Assembly: GCF_910591885.1 (NCBI RefSeq)
Contig: NC_063286.1
Coordinates: 3,100,001 to 3,164,000, forward strand
DNA: 64,000 nucleotides
Direction of reading: 5' to 3'
Source: Bombus terrestris
Lineage: Eukaryota; Arthropoda; Insecta; Hymenoptera; Apidae
The position numbers and the translations under genes are program-made. Below the pieces are notes generated by a model. It saw only the letters and a list, made by a program, of their open reading frames with translations, was not told where the DNA came from and searched no databases. Shown here piece after piece: positions 22,032 to 33,620 of this stretch (positions within the stretch are counted from its first letter, which is position 1; each line of letters starts with the position of its first letter).

Positions 22032-24773
22032 TCAGTACTTTAGACACCGATAAAGACAATCCTTTTAATTTTCTGTCCAACTATACATCCACGTTAATCT
22101 TCCACATGATTGTTAATTCTTCGTACAGCAAAAATAAATCATATATTCTTCACATGGGTAAATTTCTATTCTACTGGTATACAAAAAATATTCAAAAGAG
22201 TCCTCTTACGCCATTGTATTACCATGAACATGTAATTAAAGCCGGGTAAGTACGCAATAATTCGCGACAGGGTACAATGTTTTTAACGCGGCGAAAAAGG
22301 GGGCGGTCAGGGGTGCACTCGACCGCTTCGAACATTCTTCTTGCCCAACGTGTATCTGGTGCAGGCTGCGCGCGATCCACTCTATTGTCCTAACCTTGCT
22401 GCTTGTATTTGGCACACGCGAGTGTGCTTCAGAAACTCTCGACGCGCGCGAGAAGTTTGCATAAACGAGACTGCTGGTGTCAGCACGGGACACCAGGCAG
22501 CCTCGGAAATAGAATACACGATATGAAGAACGTCCGTAACGCGACAGGATCTAATAAACGTTATGGCGTTCGCGTCACCACGAGAAGAATAAAGAAAATA
22601 CAAAAAGAAATATCATTTCGCGAAAAAAGAATCGATCTGGTATAGAGGACAATTGAAAAATTCGACGCGAATTTCGAAATTGTTCCGGCCGCTGCAACCT
22701 ACCGTTGCATGCAAATAGGATCCTCTGCGTGTGATTGCTTTATGCCTCGCAGCGGAGAACTACGCGACGCAACGATGAAATCGCTGGCTGGTCGCGTTCG
22801 TGTGGAGGTTAGGTTGGGTTCTACGCCTGTGTTGTCGACGTTTTCCAGAAGAGAGTGCTTCGATGGTGTTCGTGACGTAACTGATCGTTTTGCAGCTAAC
22901 TGGATAGAATTTCAGTTACGACCAGTCACTGGCTGTATAGTTCATCGAATTCCTACGATCATTTGTTTCCGAATTAATATTAGCTTGTTACATATGAAAC
23001 GTTTGATTCTTAACGATTCTTAACGATCATGCATGAAAGAAAAAATAATAATGATACGTGTAGAAAGATAAAAATATTTATCGAGAGAAAAGATTGACAA
23101 AACGAAATCGGAATTCCACATGTTACAATGCAATATTTATTCTATGAAATTGTAGCCGGCACATGAGCTAGAGGACAGTTCGAATCATGTTGTTGTTTTG
23201 CCTCGGAGTATCAATATCTTTAGCTTGTTATATAATGAAATACTAAACCAACTCCGGGCAAAACAATGTCGCCGCTACGTGCAAGCGTCAAACAAAGACG
23301 AATTTAGATCACCGTAAGGTGACCAGTTCTCCAGTCTCAGTCTCGAGCGATTTTAATAGCAATCAATACACAGTCTTTAGCGAATTAATTAATACCGAGC
23401 ATCTTAGCGAACATTCTCTGTATTTATCAATTATTTTTAAATACATTTAACGATTTCAACATCAAGTTATCTCGTCATTTAAACCACAGACCAATCCTCT
23501 ACAAACTAAACCTAGTATTTTCCTCAAACCAATTCCTTACATTAATCGTCTACGATATACAATAACATTAAAGCAACATTAAAATCGTAAAGAATAACCA
23601 CATCAAAAAGTCATTAATAATAAGAAGAACGCGACGAAACTGTGTCCATAGCCTTGCGACTATTCGCCTCAATAGCCTTGAAATAAAACAGCTAGCAATA
23701 ATTTTGTCCGGCCCTTGGTAAAAGTGGTGTGAAAATTTCAAGAAAGCAACAACCTCCATTCGCTCTGTCCTGCTTCATCCACCGCTAGACATGTTCCCCT
23801 AGCAGATCACGGCAAAAAATTAATATTCGCGAACGTAGCGCGGCAGCGGAAAGGCAGCAGTCACGTTCTACGCTCGCGTTGTCCTCGGACGACGTATTTG
23901 TCAGGCGCAAGAATGCTTTAGAAAGAGCGTGGTGCCGCGGTGTGTGGGGGGTTGGGGGTTGAAACGCAGGTCGGAAGCGAGGGTTGTCGGCTGGCAACGC
24001 AGGACAGAGCCGCCGCATGGCACCGGAATACGTAATACGGGGAATAGCCGTGGCCCTGGTTCACGTGGTGGCGGAGGGCTTTCGGCGGAGGGTGGCTGGA
24101 ACGAGGGGTGGCGGTGGCAGCGCGCTGGGGGAAGGGCTGGAGAGGGTAACGAGCCGCGGCAATTAATATCGCCGGGTTTCCACAATGCGCTTGCAAATGA
24201 AAGGCCTTTGTGACGTATGATTGCGTTACCGAGTGAATAGTTGAGTAATGGCGGTTCGTGGCGCCGCCATCCGAATCGCGCTAACCGTGCAAAAGCTCAG
24301 TCTCGGCTGCCGCCCGATAGTACCTGCCAGACGAGCCTCCTTCTCCTCTTCCCCGAACCCTCGCCAACCCACTTCTGACGCCGACAGTTTTCGTATTGAA
24401 GCCAACCTCGGATGGATCGCTTGTGAATGTCGCCGCTGTGTTCGAATCGTCCAACGAAATCTCCAACGCTTGTTTGCGTTCCAGCCGCTTACAGGATTTC
24501 CCACCTTCGCATGTCACAGCGATCGTCGTTCCGCTGTGTGCTCCACGGAGTATGCACTTTGGAGGATTTTAGAGCTGCGTTTAATGCTGCAGAGTTTCTT
24601 GCTGGTGGAAGTTGCTCTGTGAATTGTAATGTTATTAGGCTTAGGTTAGGACTGACATAATCAGTGAGGTTAAGTTACTACGATTCCTACGACGAACATT
24701 GAAACGACTCTTTATCGGTTGGTTCCACTTGAAAGAATATCTCGAAAAGTATTAAGAAAGTTATATAGAAATG
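22032..24773. other. Unique DNA with a GC-rich core
   Basis: No gene recognised. 23790-24250 is the most GC-rich part, with G-rich runs on the + strand, and contains CGGCAATTAATATCGCCGG. Frames of 92-124 codons here overlap on both strands and are proline- or glycine-rich, as expected from base composition. A regulatory role is possible but unproven. Confidence 0.5.
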
Positions 24774-24774
24774 T

Positions 24775-24960
24775 ATCAGCTTGTCCGAAAAGTTTCTTTC
24801 GTTTTAATAGACGTTTTATATTATTTTCTCGAATCACGTACGATTGATTTTGTTCTGTTGAGATAAACACCGCGACGTTTCACAGACATGCTTTCACGTT
24901 TGTACGCGTTTGCGAAAGAAAGACACCTTTCGGATATATATATATATATATAAATATATT
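24775..24960. mobile_element. mariner miniature element next to an AT microsatellite
   Basis: TTGTCCGAAAAGTTTCTTTC at 24781, TTTATATTATTTTCTCGAAT, GTTGAGATAAACACCGCGAC, TTTCACGTTTGTACGCG and, near the right end, GAAAGAAAGACACCTTTCGG. The expected final TATAACCTAA is replaced by an (AT)n run at about 24936-24960. Slippage at the end, or loss and expansion, is likely. Confidence 0.85.
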
Positions 24961-27900
24961 GACATTTTAAATGAACATATCTGATACTCTAGTTGTTCAA
25001 CAGTTCAATTATTTTATCATACTTGTAATATTGTACGAAGAATACATCAAATCTACTTTCATTTTTAATTGCTTTTTTAAAAATTTAATCAGTTTCACTG
25101 TTGGATAGAGGAAAAGTTTGTGCGCTAATGGATATGAAATTCGAGGAGAAATTAAAATTGATATGATTTCTTTGATGGATCTGGTGGGTATGGGAGAAAA
25201 AGATCAGACGTCGAGCGTGACAAGTAATTTCCAACCGATACCCGTTGACCAATCACCGGTTTGGCAAACGTGTCACGGAGCTGACAGGAATCCGCTGCAA
25301 CGCAAGCTTATAATTTATCGGATCAAAAAAGGTGGACGCAAAACGTATGGGTTTTGCATCAGACACAACAAATAAATATACGGATTTGTTGGTGAGTCGT
25401 TGCCTAACAGATTCAGTCGTTGGTATATACATCGACGAAATTGCAACGTGCATATGCTGGTTGTTTAGCCTCGTGGAAAATGCAATATTTACCGGAAATA
25501 TCCACGCATTTGTCAATATATATCTTAGACTAAATGCACTGGCTTTGCCAGAAAATTGTTTAACATAACATCATGAAACGTCCGACTGATTATTTGTATC
25601 CTCGTGTTTGTCGCATGCAAATAGTCCCCATTTTGTATACCAAATCGATGTACATGCCGATAAAATGTAGATTCATCGATAACAATCTCGTTCAATTACG
25701 TCACGTTAAATTGGGAAATGAGAGTAGCAACGAGTCAAGTGCTTCACATTCGCAATCGAATTTTTCTGATTTAAACATTGATCGATAATAATTTCAAAGT
25801 TGCTATTTTATTTAACTCTGTTACGATATCTGAATTTTTATGTTTCAATTTCGCTTTTGTGTCAACAAAATTTTTTATCTTTCAAGTAGTATCAATTTTC
25901 TCTAATTTAATAAATTGATTAACAATTGGATCTAAAAGAATGCAAAGAACGCGATAAGTTCAAGCTCCTACGACGAGGTGCTAATTTTCACGTTATCGTG
26001 GCTTCTGTTCGATGTTCGATATTATTGAGCAGCAACTGGAAACTGTTTCGATAAACCTCCGACCCCTGCACGTTTCACCACGAGGGTTGCGGCAAGCGTG
26101 GTTAGTCATGGAAGATCGAGTATGAATAAATAATTTCCGTGGAGCTCCTGCTTCAGGATGCTGTCAGGATGGGTTACAGGCACGCTGTGTATAATAAGAT
26201 TGTGATATATAAGAAAAATTTAAAAATAATTTAAAAATAAACAATGTATAACATATTACGATGATATTAATTCCCAGAATAACCTTCGTGTCAAGATTTA
26301 ACAAAATACCATTCTTGTTATATTTGTGATGGAATTCAATAACATGGAACACCTGAAAATAAAGAAATGATAATAGTAAATAATTCAACAAATAAATATT
26401 TCAAATAAAGTTATGGGGTCGATAAAATCATGGTGACAATAATTTCCTTACATATGAAGCGCATAGAGTAGATCTGGAATGGAACACCCAATTGTCCTAA
26501 CCTTCAAAACGCCCAGTATATGTCGTGTACTGATAACACTCACACAGCGCTACCTTAACATCACCAGTCGGCGTAGTATTACGAGCGTTGCGTACAATTT
26601 CCACTGATCCTAATTCAAACATTCAACCCTCCGTCATTATCTGCAACAAACATGAAACATCTAGCAAAATCAAGGAAATTATAAAGAGCATGAAAAAGAG
26701 AAGAGAACGTAACAAAGACTAGGAAGAAAGAAAAGGGGACAGAGATGAAAGCGCGGAAGCAAGAGGAGAGGAAAATAGAAAGAGACGATGGAAAATAGAG
26801 GAAGAGGGTGAAGGACGTGGTAGGACGAGGCCCACCGACTATGAGTAATATTGCGGGGCTTTTCCACCCCTGGGAGCGCGAACCTGAACGTGGAGGGTGG
26901 CTGACGGGGGTGGGAGCCCAGGGACGGTCGGGCGTGAGAGAGCCGCGAGAGGGTGCAACGGAGGGAGGAGCGCCGATCCATCAGCGTCCCTCCACCCTCG
27001 CCTTTCCGCCACTCTCATTTTTCTCCACGGTCCGCGCTCCATCATTCCGCGTCACATCCGCCCTCTTTCATCCCTCTTTCCTCCCTCCGGTTCTGATACG
27101 GTGCCGTGGCTCTGCTTCTCCTTGTTCCTCGTTCCTCCACCGACGATTTCGCCGGCTCCTCGACCCTCAAGTCATCCCCTCCCTCTGCTGCCTTTCTCCT
27201 CCGCTACCAGCATCCTCTGCCAGTAGCTACGCTACTGATTACACTTTCCAAATTCATTAGCGGAGCCCTTGTCGGAGGTTTGGCCGAGTTCGACTGTCGA
27301 GAACTAAAACGTCGTGTCGAGTATGTACACACGGAGTAGGGGTAAGCCGCGAGAGAGAAGCAGCAGGCAAGAGGGTGAGAGCGCAAAGGGTAGCCCCGTT
27401 TTCCTGTAGCTGTCGTTATGGATGTTTGATGAGCTGTTTTGCGCAACCGAGAACCGGTGCCGTTGGCTGCGTTCGCTTTTTCGACGAATCGTTCGGCTTT
27501 GGGGTGGCAGGGCTGTCGATGATCGGCCAATTAATATCGCTCGGGCTACGAAGCAGGGGATCACAGGGTCCTGGAAATTTTGTACCACAGCGATTTTAAC
27601 AGCGCCAATGGCTACCGAGAAAGTTCATCAAGAAGTCGTTCGTTTTTTAAACTGCAATTCTACAACGTAGAATATTTCGATTCTTCTAAAGACTAATATA
27701 AAATCCTCGACAGAATATTGTCGGACCCATACTTCGAAGTCAACGATCGCCTAAATTCACAATTCTCCGATGTCGTCGTGTATTTATTTTCATTCGAGTT
27801 TAATTAGCTACGCATTGCTTGTAACGGCGACCAATTAAATTAATAAGCGCAGGCATCTGTTAGTATATCCGGAATAATGGCGCCCATCCGTCTTCAGACT

Positions 27901-28667
27901 GCTACTGTGTTGGATCTGCGAGCCAGTCTCACGTGTAGCTGATTTCGCGAATACTCGATCCTTAAATACACCGGCCGTCGATTCGATCGATTCATTGTGA
28001 GCACAAAACATGCTGCTTTTCACGAAGAACCGAAGATATCGGGTACACAAATGGACACCGGGCTACGAATAAAACGTAATGTTACGATGGAAGGGATACT
28101 GGCTTGAATTCGAGCGTACGATTTAGCTACTAATGGACTGCCATACTTTAAACGTCGAAGGGAATATGTTTAAGAATGCATGTTGATGCGCGGTAATTCA
28201 CTTTCGTACGTGTTAATATCGGCAGGCCGACGACGGCGAGGAATACCGTCGGTTAATATGGCCATAAATCGGCTGGCCTGGTAATCTAAAAATATTTTGT
28301 AACGCGTTTGTCATTGGGCAGCGGCGAACAGCGCCTATAGGAACAGGCCTGTGAATTAAATATTTCATTTCGAGCGATCAATCTCGAACGGGGGAATAAC
28401 GTACCCTTTGGCCGATCCAGCCCAAGACTCGTTCGTCGTTCGTTGCTACCTTCTTTTAAAACGCGGTGGCGAAAGAAACAAAATGGGCGGTACGCTTCCG
28501 CGGTAATGACCGCCGACGTCATCATCATTATCGCCCTCGTGTCCTGGTACGTTCGATCCCAGCGACGTCTATGATGCCTCGCGCACGTCGATTCGATGGT
28601 TCTTTGATGGACGATGGCCATTGCGATTTCTCCATTCGATTTTCTACTGAATTTTCAAATATTTGCT
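24961..28667. other. Unique DNA with purine and pyrimidine tracts
   Basis: No gene or repeat family recognised over 3.7 kb. 24961-26670 is AT-rich. 26680-26830 is strongly purine-rich on the + strand and 26980-27220 strongly pyrimidine-rich, which produces frames up to 150 codons without domains. 28190-28290 holds a CpG-containing stretch with several TAAT and CATAAAT cores. Confidence 0.5.
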
Positions 28668-28890
28668 ATTAAATATAGGTTTGAGTTGATATTTAATAGA
28701 TTCACACAGATTGAATTTTATTTTTTATATTTCACCACCTCGTACAAGACGTCTGAACACACCGGATACACTCAGTTAATTAACACGTGATCCACTCCTA
28801 AGACAAAAGAGCGTCGTTAAAAGTCGTACCAACTTAGCTTGTAGGAACTAACGATCGTACCAACTTAACGTTTCTCAATAATATTAACTG
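28668..28890 (-). repeat. F1 repeat fragment (reverse)
   Basis: Read on the + strand: TATTAAATATAGGTTTGAGT, TTTCACCACCTCGTACAAGA, ACACCGGATACACTCAG, AAAAGAGCGTCGTTAAAAGT and CTTAACGTTTCTC. It is the middle of F1 in reverse. Both outer parts of F1 are missing. Confidence 0.88.
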
Positions 28891-29076
28891 TGTTGAGTCG
28901 TCATTTCGCTAGGCTACTTTGTCACGATATCGCTTAATCTTATCGATGCGAACAAAGTTTTATACTTAAAATTACTTTACTAAAATTATACAAATTTTAT
29001 ATTATGTTATCGTAGTATCGCGGATGAGGGGCCTGGGGGGTCGGGCGAATTAAAACAAGCGGCTGCGGAACACGTA

Positions 29077-29311
29077 CGTGGTGAGGCTAAGACGAAAGAC
29101 ACGAGGCTAAGAGAAAAGATAAGGAGTTGCTAAGGGACAAAGATGAATTAACAGTCATTGTGAGTTGAGAATTGTCTTAATTATAATACGTTATTGTGAT
29201 TCGCGTCAAACATGATCATGAGTTCACGTTAAATAACCATCGTTTCCTGTTTAATCAACAACTGTTTAATCCATTTATTGTAAATAAACTAATTGTAGTA
29301 AAGATCCTACA
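29077..29311 (+). mobile_element. LTR-like element, left arm of an inverted pair
   Basis: From about GTGGTGAGGCTAAGACGAAA to AAAGATCCTACA. It contains GATGAATTAACAGTCA and TTAAATAACCATCGTTTCCT. The reverse of 29720-30003 matches it along most of its length. The better-preserved right arm, read on its own strand, runs TGTGGTGGGG...CCTACA, which has the TG...CA form of an LTR. The left arm lacks about 50 bp present in the right arm. No internal coding. Confidence 0.72.
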
Positions 29312-29719
29312 TTATTATATTCATAAGATACGTACAAGTCGGTACATCTAATGTTTCATATAGATTATGGTTCAAATAACATGAATTTTTCAGCGAACTT
29401 GGTGATATATTACTGGTTCCTTTGTTGTCATATAAAGTGGCAAGTATTAATCATATAGCCGTACATTTTTGAATGATTAATTAACATCTTCCACTTTGAA
29501 GATATATATGCTGCCATCAAATATATTTATGTCAAATAATATTTATGATAATATATATGTAAATAATAATGTGTATGTATATTATCAAAGATAAATACTG
29601 ACTTGTGTAACTTATGAATATAATAATGTAATATAAATATTTGTATAATTTGTAGGATCTTTAGTACAATTAGTTTATACTTATGAATATAATAATATAA
29701 TACAAATATTTGTATAATT
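29312..29719. repeat. AT-rich loop with a 69-bp tandem duplication
   Basis: Spacer between the two inverted arms. ACTTATGAATATAATAATRT begins at 29610 and again at 29679. Both units continue through ATTTGTATAATTTGTAGGAT to CAATTAGTTTAT, so the inner end of the right arm is itself duplicated. The rest is low-complexity AT-rich DNA. Confidence 0.75.
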
Positions 29720-30003
29720 TGTAGGATCTTTACTACAATTAGTTTATTTACAATGGATTAAACAGATATTGGTTAAACAGGAAACGATGGTTATTTAACA
29801 TGAACTAAATACAATGACGCACTATAATTAAGACAACTAAATAGTTGATTTGCGACTCTCGTCACTGCGGTTCCAACGCTCTCTCTCACGCGGGCCACAC
29901 TCTCACAACGCAATTCGCACTCTCTGACTTCCCAACTAACACTGACTGTTAATTCGTCTGTTTCATTTAGCATCTCTTTGTCTTTTGTCTTAGCCCCACC
30001 ACA
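29720..30003 (-). mobile_element. LTR-like element, right arm of an inverted pair
   Basis: 284 bp, reverse orientation of 29077-29311. + strand landmarks are TGTAGGATCTTTACTACAAT, AGGAAACGATGGTTATTTAA, ACTGTTAATTCGTC and GTCTTAGCCCCACCACA. A 71-codon frame on the minus strand (29791-30006) is probably chance, because the left arm does not keep it. Confidence 0.72.
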
Positions 30004-30224
30004 CACGTGTTACGCAATCGCTCATGGCCAAGGTCACGCAAACTTTTTTCGCATAATTATTCGGTCGAAGGATCGACGACACATTGTCGGGCCTGTCGGC
30101 ACTTAGGCTTTCTCGCGACATTGTTTATGGTTCATCCGTATCTCTTAGGCCTTTTACTATGAAATATATAAATCAGGGCCGGCGTGACCTTTTACGGAGC
30201 CTGAATACACATTCAAATGCTAAA

Positions 30225-30516
30225 AATTTAAAAAACGCGTGGCAAGTTGTACAAAACGAGGAAACTGGTTAATTGGGATTCGATTGCAGCACTCTTTTAC
30301 ACTTTGACAAGTACCAGTCATTTCGACTTGTATTGGTATAAGTAGCCTTGATGCAAAATTATCTTCAGTTCGAATACCTAAAAAACAAAATAAAATTCAT
30401 TATATTATTCTTTTAGTTATCGTTATGAAAGTCATTACATCATTGCGGAAAGTAGGAATTTTAAAATAAAATTGTAAAACCGGTCAATTTGACTGGTATG
30501 GTAGTTCAAGTATTGA
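30225..30516. mobile_element. piggyBac-like miniature element, right part
   Basis: Matches 17190-17502: GTGGCAAGTTGTACAAAACG, ACTTTGACAAGTACCAGTCA, TTCATTATATTATTCTTT, and GGTCAATTTGACTGGTATGG near the end. The final TTAA has decayed (reads TTGAA). No left end was recognised. Confidence 0.84.
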
Positions 30517-31300
30517 ATAAAGTATTTAAACGATTCACACAAATCCTAGATTAATCTACTCCGTAAAATATCAAGTATCAGCGGCAATATATAAACAAGT
30601 ACACTATCTGTTGACGGGGCAAAGTTGACAGGACGAGCATCAGGCACGATCAAGCCCAATTCTATTAAAGCAGTCGGGCAAACACGACGTAAACAGGAAC
30701 GGAGAGTGTCCGGTGGTCGTAATCAAATACGCATTACCAGAATATCCTAGCCACGTCGCGTGTCCGCGCGAGCGCGCCCGATCCTGGTTCGCATACATAC
30801 TCCAGGTAGATGAGTATTCTTTGAACACCGCTTCCATACATCTGCCTACGATATGACGTGTTTCAGTGGGCCGGCGCCACGTACCGATAGGTAATAACGT
30901 GTCTGCGGTACATTTATCTTGGCACGCGAGGCGACCATCATGCTCATGAAGCCGAATCAGTGGCGGTGATCTGCCACCATGAGGAAAAAGAATACCTGCC
31001 GCGGATTTGTTGCGCACTGTGACGCACAGTCCAAGATTTAGAGGGTGGAACGCGTTAGAAAATCTGCGAAACGTGTGTTCAATTGAAAATCGCCACTGGA
31101 AATTCCGATTATTAGTTGTAATTCAAGGTAACAGCGATTAAAATAATAACAATCGTTCGGCGTAAAATAATCGAGTCCGATACGGCTAAGTTTGGGTTAG
31201 CTAGATGGAACAGCGCACGTGATCGCATGAGAAGCTTATCCTGTGATTACACTCCGGAGAAAATCTCGAATGTGGTATAATTTTTCACATAATTGGTCCT
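30517..31300. other. Unique sequence, no gene recognised
   Basis: CpG-rich at 30600-31020 with a 125-codon minus-strand frame lacking recognisable domains, then AT-rich. Nothing else is supported. Confidence 0.5.
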
Positions 31301-31998
31301 TGTTGAAGTGGTCACCGCTTCTAAGAAAACTCTACATCTGGTCTTTTTACTTTTCTCGAGCACTGAAGCCATTGACAGCATATAAACAATAGGCTGGAAT
31401 GAAGATAGTGTCGAGAAACGTTAAGTTGGTATGATCGCTAGTTCCTACAAGTTAAGTTGGTACGAATCCGAACGACGCTCTTTTGTCTTACCACGTGTTA
31501 ATTATCTAAATGTATCCGGTGTGTTCAGACGTTTTGTACGAGGTGGTGAAATACAGAAAGTAAAATTCAATGTGTGTGAATCTATTAAATATCAACCCAA
31601 ATCTATATTTAATACAGACAGACCATAGACAGTAGACAGGCGACAATAGCTTCGAGGTTTTCAGTTATAGGGTGACACTGCTAATGTCACGTCGGAGACA
31701 CAAGAAATCACGAAACCGATAGATCGCCGGTGATCTCCTCGCGTCGCAGTTCGAACGTTTCACGAATAAGGTTAAGAAATTGAAGTTCGTTTAAAATGAT
31801 GGAATTTTTATTATATAAATCCAACAGAGTGACGGTTCAAAGTGTTACAACAGAATAAGGTCTTTTAAGGTAATTTAGGATGGTTTTTATATCGAGGTTC
31901 TAGTTCCTTTGGAGGGGTTATCGTCGGATCTATACCAGAGGTGGCTGTTACATCCATTACTGTTTGGTTATTATTTCGTTAGCTGTGACATGCAGCAT
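31301..31998 (+). repeat. F1 repeat, full copy 2 (698 bp)
   Basis: Begins TGTTGAAGTGGTCACCGCTT and ends near GCTGTGACATGCAGCAT. Nearly identical throughout to 10350-11046, including GGGTGACACTGCTAATGTCA, CGATAGATCGCCGGTGAT and GGAGGGGTTATCGTCGGATC. The two full copies are about 21 kb apart in the same orientation. The sequence between them does not look like a retrotransposon interior, so they are better read as separate insertions than as two ends of one element. Confidence 0.9.
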
Positions 31999-33401
31999 GT
32001 TTCGTCTACCTGATTACTGCTCAAATTATATTCCTATTTGTACTTGCACTTCTGTGCAAGTTAAAATATATTTTCTACTTTTCAATTTATCCACGCGTTT
32101 CTCTGTTTATACATCTCATAACCTCAACAGTCCTAAATTAAGTTAAGTGAAAAATTATTGCAACAACGACGATATACTTAGAGAATATTAATTATTTTGC
32201 ATTTCTAGGGATGCATTTCTAGTAGATTCTTAATTCCTTTTCCACCTTCTGACTCTATCTCCTCGCCCTGGTTACTTGTTGAAAGTCGAACCTGAGGAAT
32301 CACACCTGACGTAACGTTAGCTCAGGGAAACAAACACCAGATACTTCAGGTACCGCGAGCTTCGCAACTCTGTACGCTGTTCCTTCATCCCTGTTTGCCC
32401 GCCACTTTTCAATGGACGAAAGAAGAGAGATAAGAAGAGAAAATACAGATGGAATGCGCTGCATATTCTCCCGCGGTGCGTAGCGGTCGGTGGAGGCCGA
32501 CGAACAAATAACAGGTTGGCCATGGCGATATGAAATACGATTACCCCGGTTCGGCGTACGAGTTGCATCGGTCAGCCGCTGCCAAGTTTTCAGCGCATCG
32601 GTTTGTCAGGGCGTGCCGTCTTTCTCGTGCAGCATCTGTAACATGGACAGAATTTTCAAGCATGTCGCGCATCCGTCGCGCGAAAAGGTGTGCGCCGGCT
32701 AGAGAAACAGAGATACAGAAAAACAGAGGGAGATGGGACTAATACGCTTAGGGGTTGAGAAAGCAGAAGAAAGAGGGAGAAGAGAGAAACGATATGAGGT
32801 AGACATCGCGAGCGCACGGCACACAGAGTCTACACACAGCACGAACTTGTTCGGCTTGGGATAGAATAGGATAGGTGGGGCCGTTATTAATCTGGTGTCG
32901 AGTTGAGCACAAAGTTATATAGGAGCTCAGGAAATGAAACACGAGAAACCTCCCCCTCCGTCGTCCTCGCCGCGCTAGCTGGCTCCCTCTTGCTTCGCCT
33001 CTTCTGCGTCCACCTACTTCGCCACCCCGTTTTGCCCTCTCCTACTCTCACGTACAAGGCTGGACGATCCTCCATCCCCCTTTTCTCTGTCCCTACAGTC
33101 CCTACATTCAACTTTGAATGTATTACCGGACCACCAACCCCCTGGCTGGCTCTTCCAGTCTCCGGTCAGATGGAGATATAACGATCACCGGCACATGAAC
33201 CATGGGCCCGCGGAGACATGCATATTTATGTCGGCTGCCCATAGTCTCAGTCTGCCGCTGACACTCCGCCTGTCCTTTCCACAAACTTATACAGACCTTC
33301 CGCGTTTACTTCGTACCCCAGCTTCACCCTTTTTGCGTCCGCCGATAAGCACCGTTAGCTGCTGTCTGAGGAATTTCGGTGGATGAGTGAATGTATATCT
33401 T
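31999..33401. other. Unique DNA, no gene recognised
   Basis: AT-rich to 32220. 32690-32800 is purine-rich on the + strand, and 32950-33090 and 33240-33360 are pyrimidine-rich. Frames of 60-92 codons on both strands have no domain. Confidence 0.5.
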
Positions 33402-33620
33402 TTAACACGTTGACTGCCACGACGACTGCCGTATTCGGGTGTCAGGAAAGTTTCTGGTCGGGCCGCGTAACCCACATTCGGGTGTCGCTTATTTGACTAC
33501 TTGCGAAGGATCGTCGTAGTTATTTGAAAAGATATTCTCTAATAATAAAACTGTTGAATTGTTATAAAAGTAATAAGAAAATGGTTTATTAAAAAGTTAT
33601 TTAAAATGTAAAACTTTAAA
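33402..33620 (-). mobile_element. piggyBac-like element, single end
   Basis: TTAACACGTTGACTGCCACG at 33402, then TTTCTGGTCGGGCCGCGTAA, TACTTGCGAAGGATCGTCGT and AAAACTGTTGAATTGTTATA. This is the right end of the 4859-5606 element in the opposite orientation. Homology fades at about 33610. The other end and the transposase piece are absent. Confidence 0.88.

Noticed and set aside
10350..31998. F1 copies as the two LTRs of one 21-kb retrotransposon
   Set aside because: No gag/pol-like sequence lies between them, the interior is mostly CpG-rich unique DNA, and no shared flanking duplication is seen.
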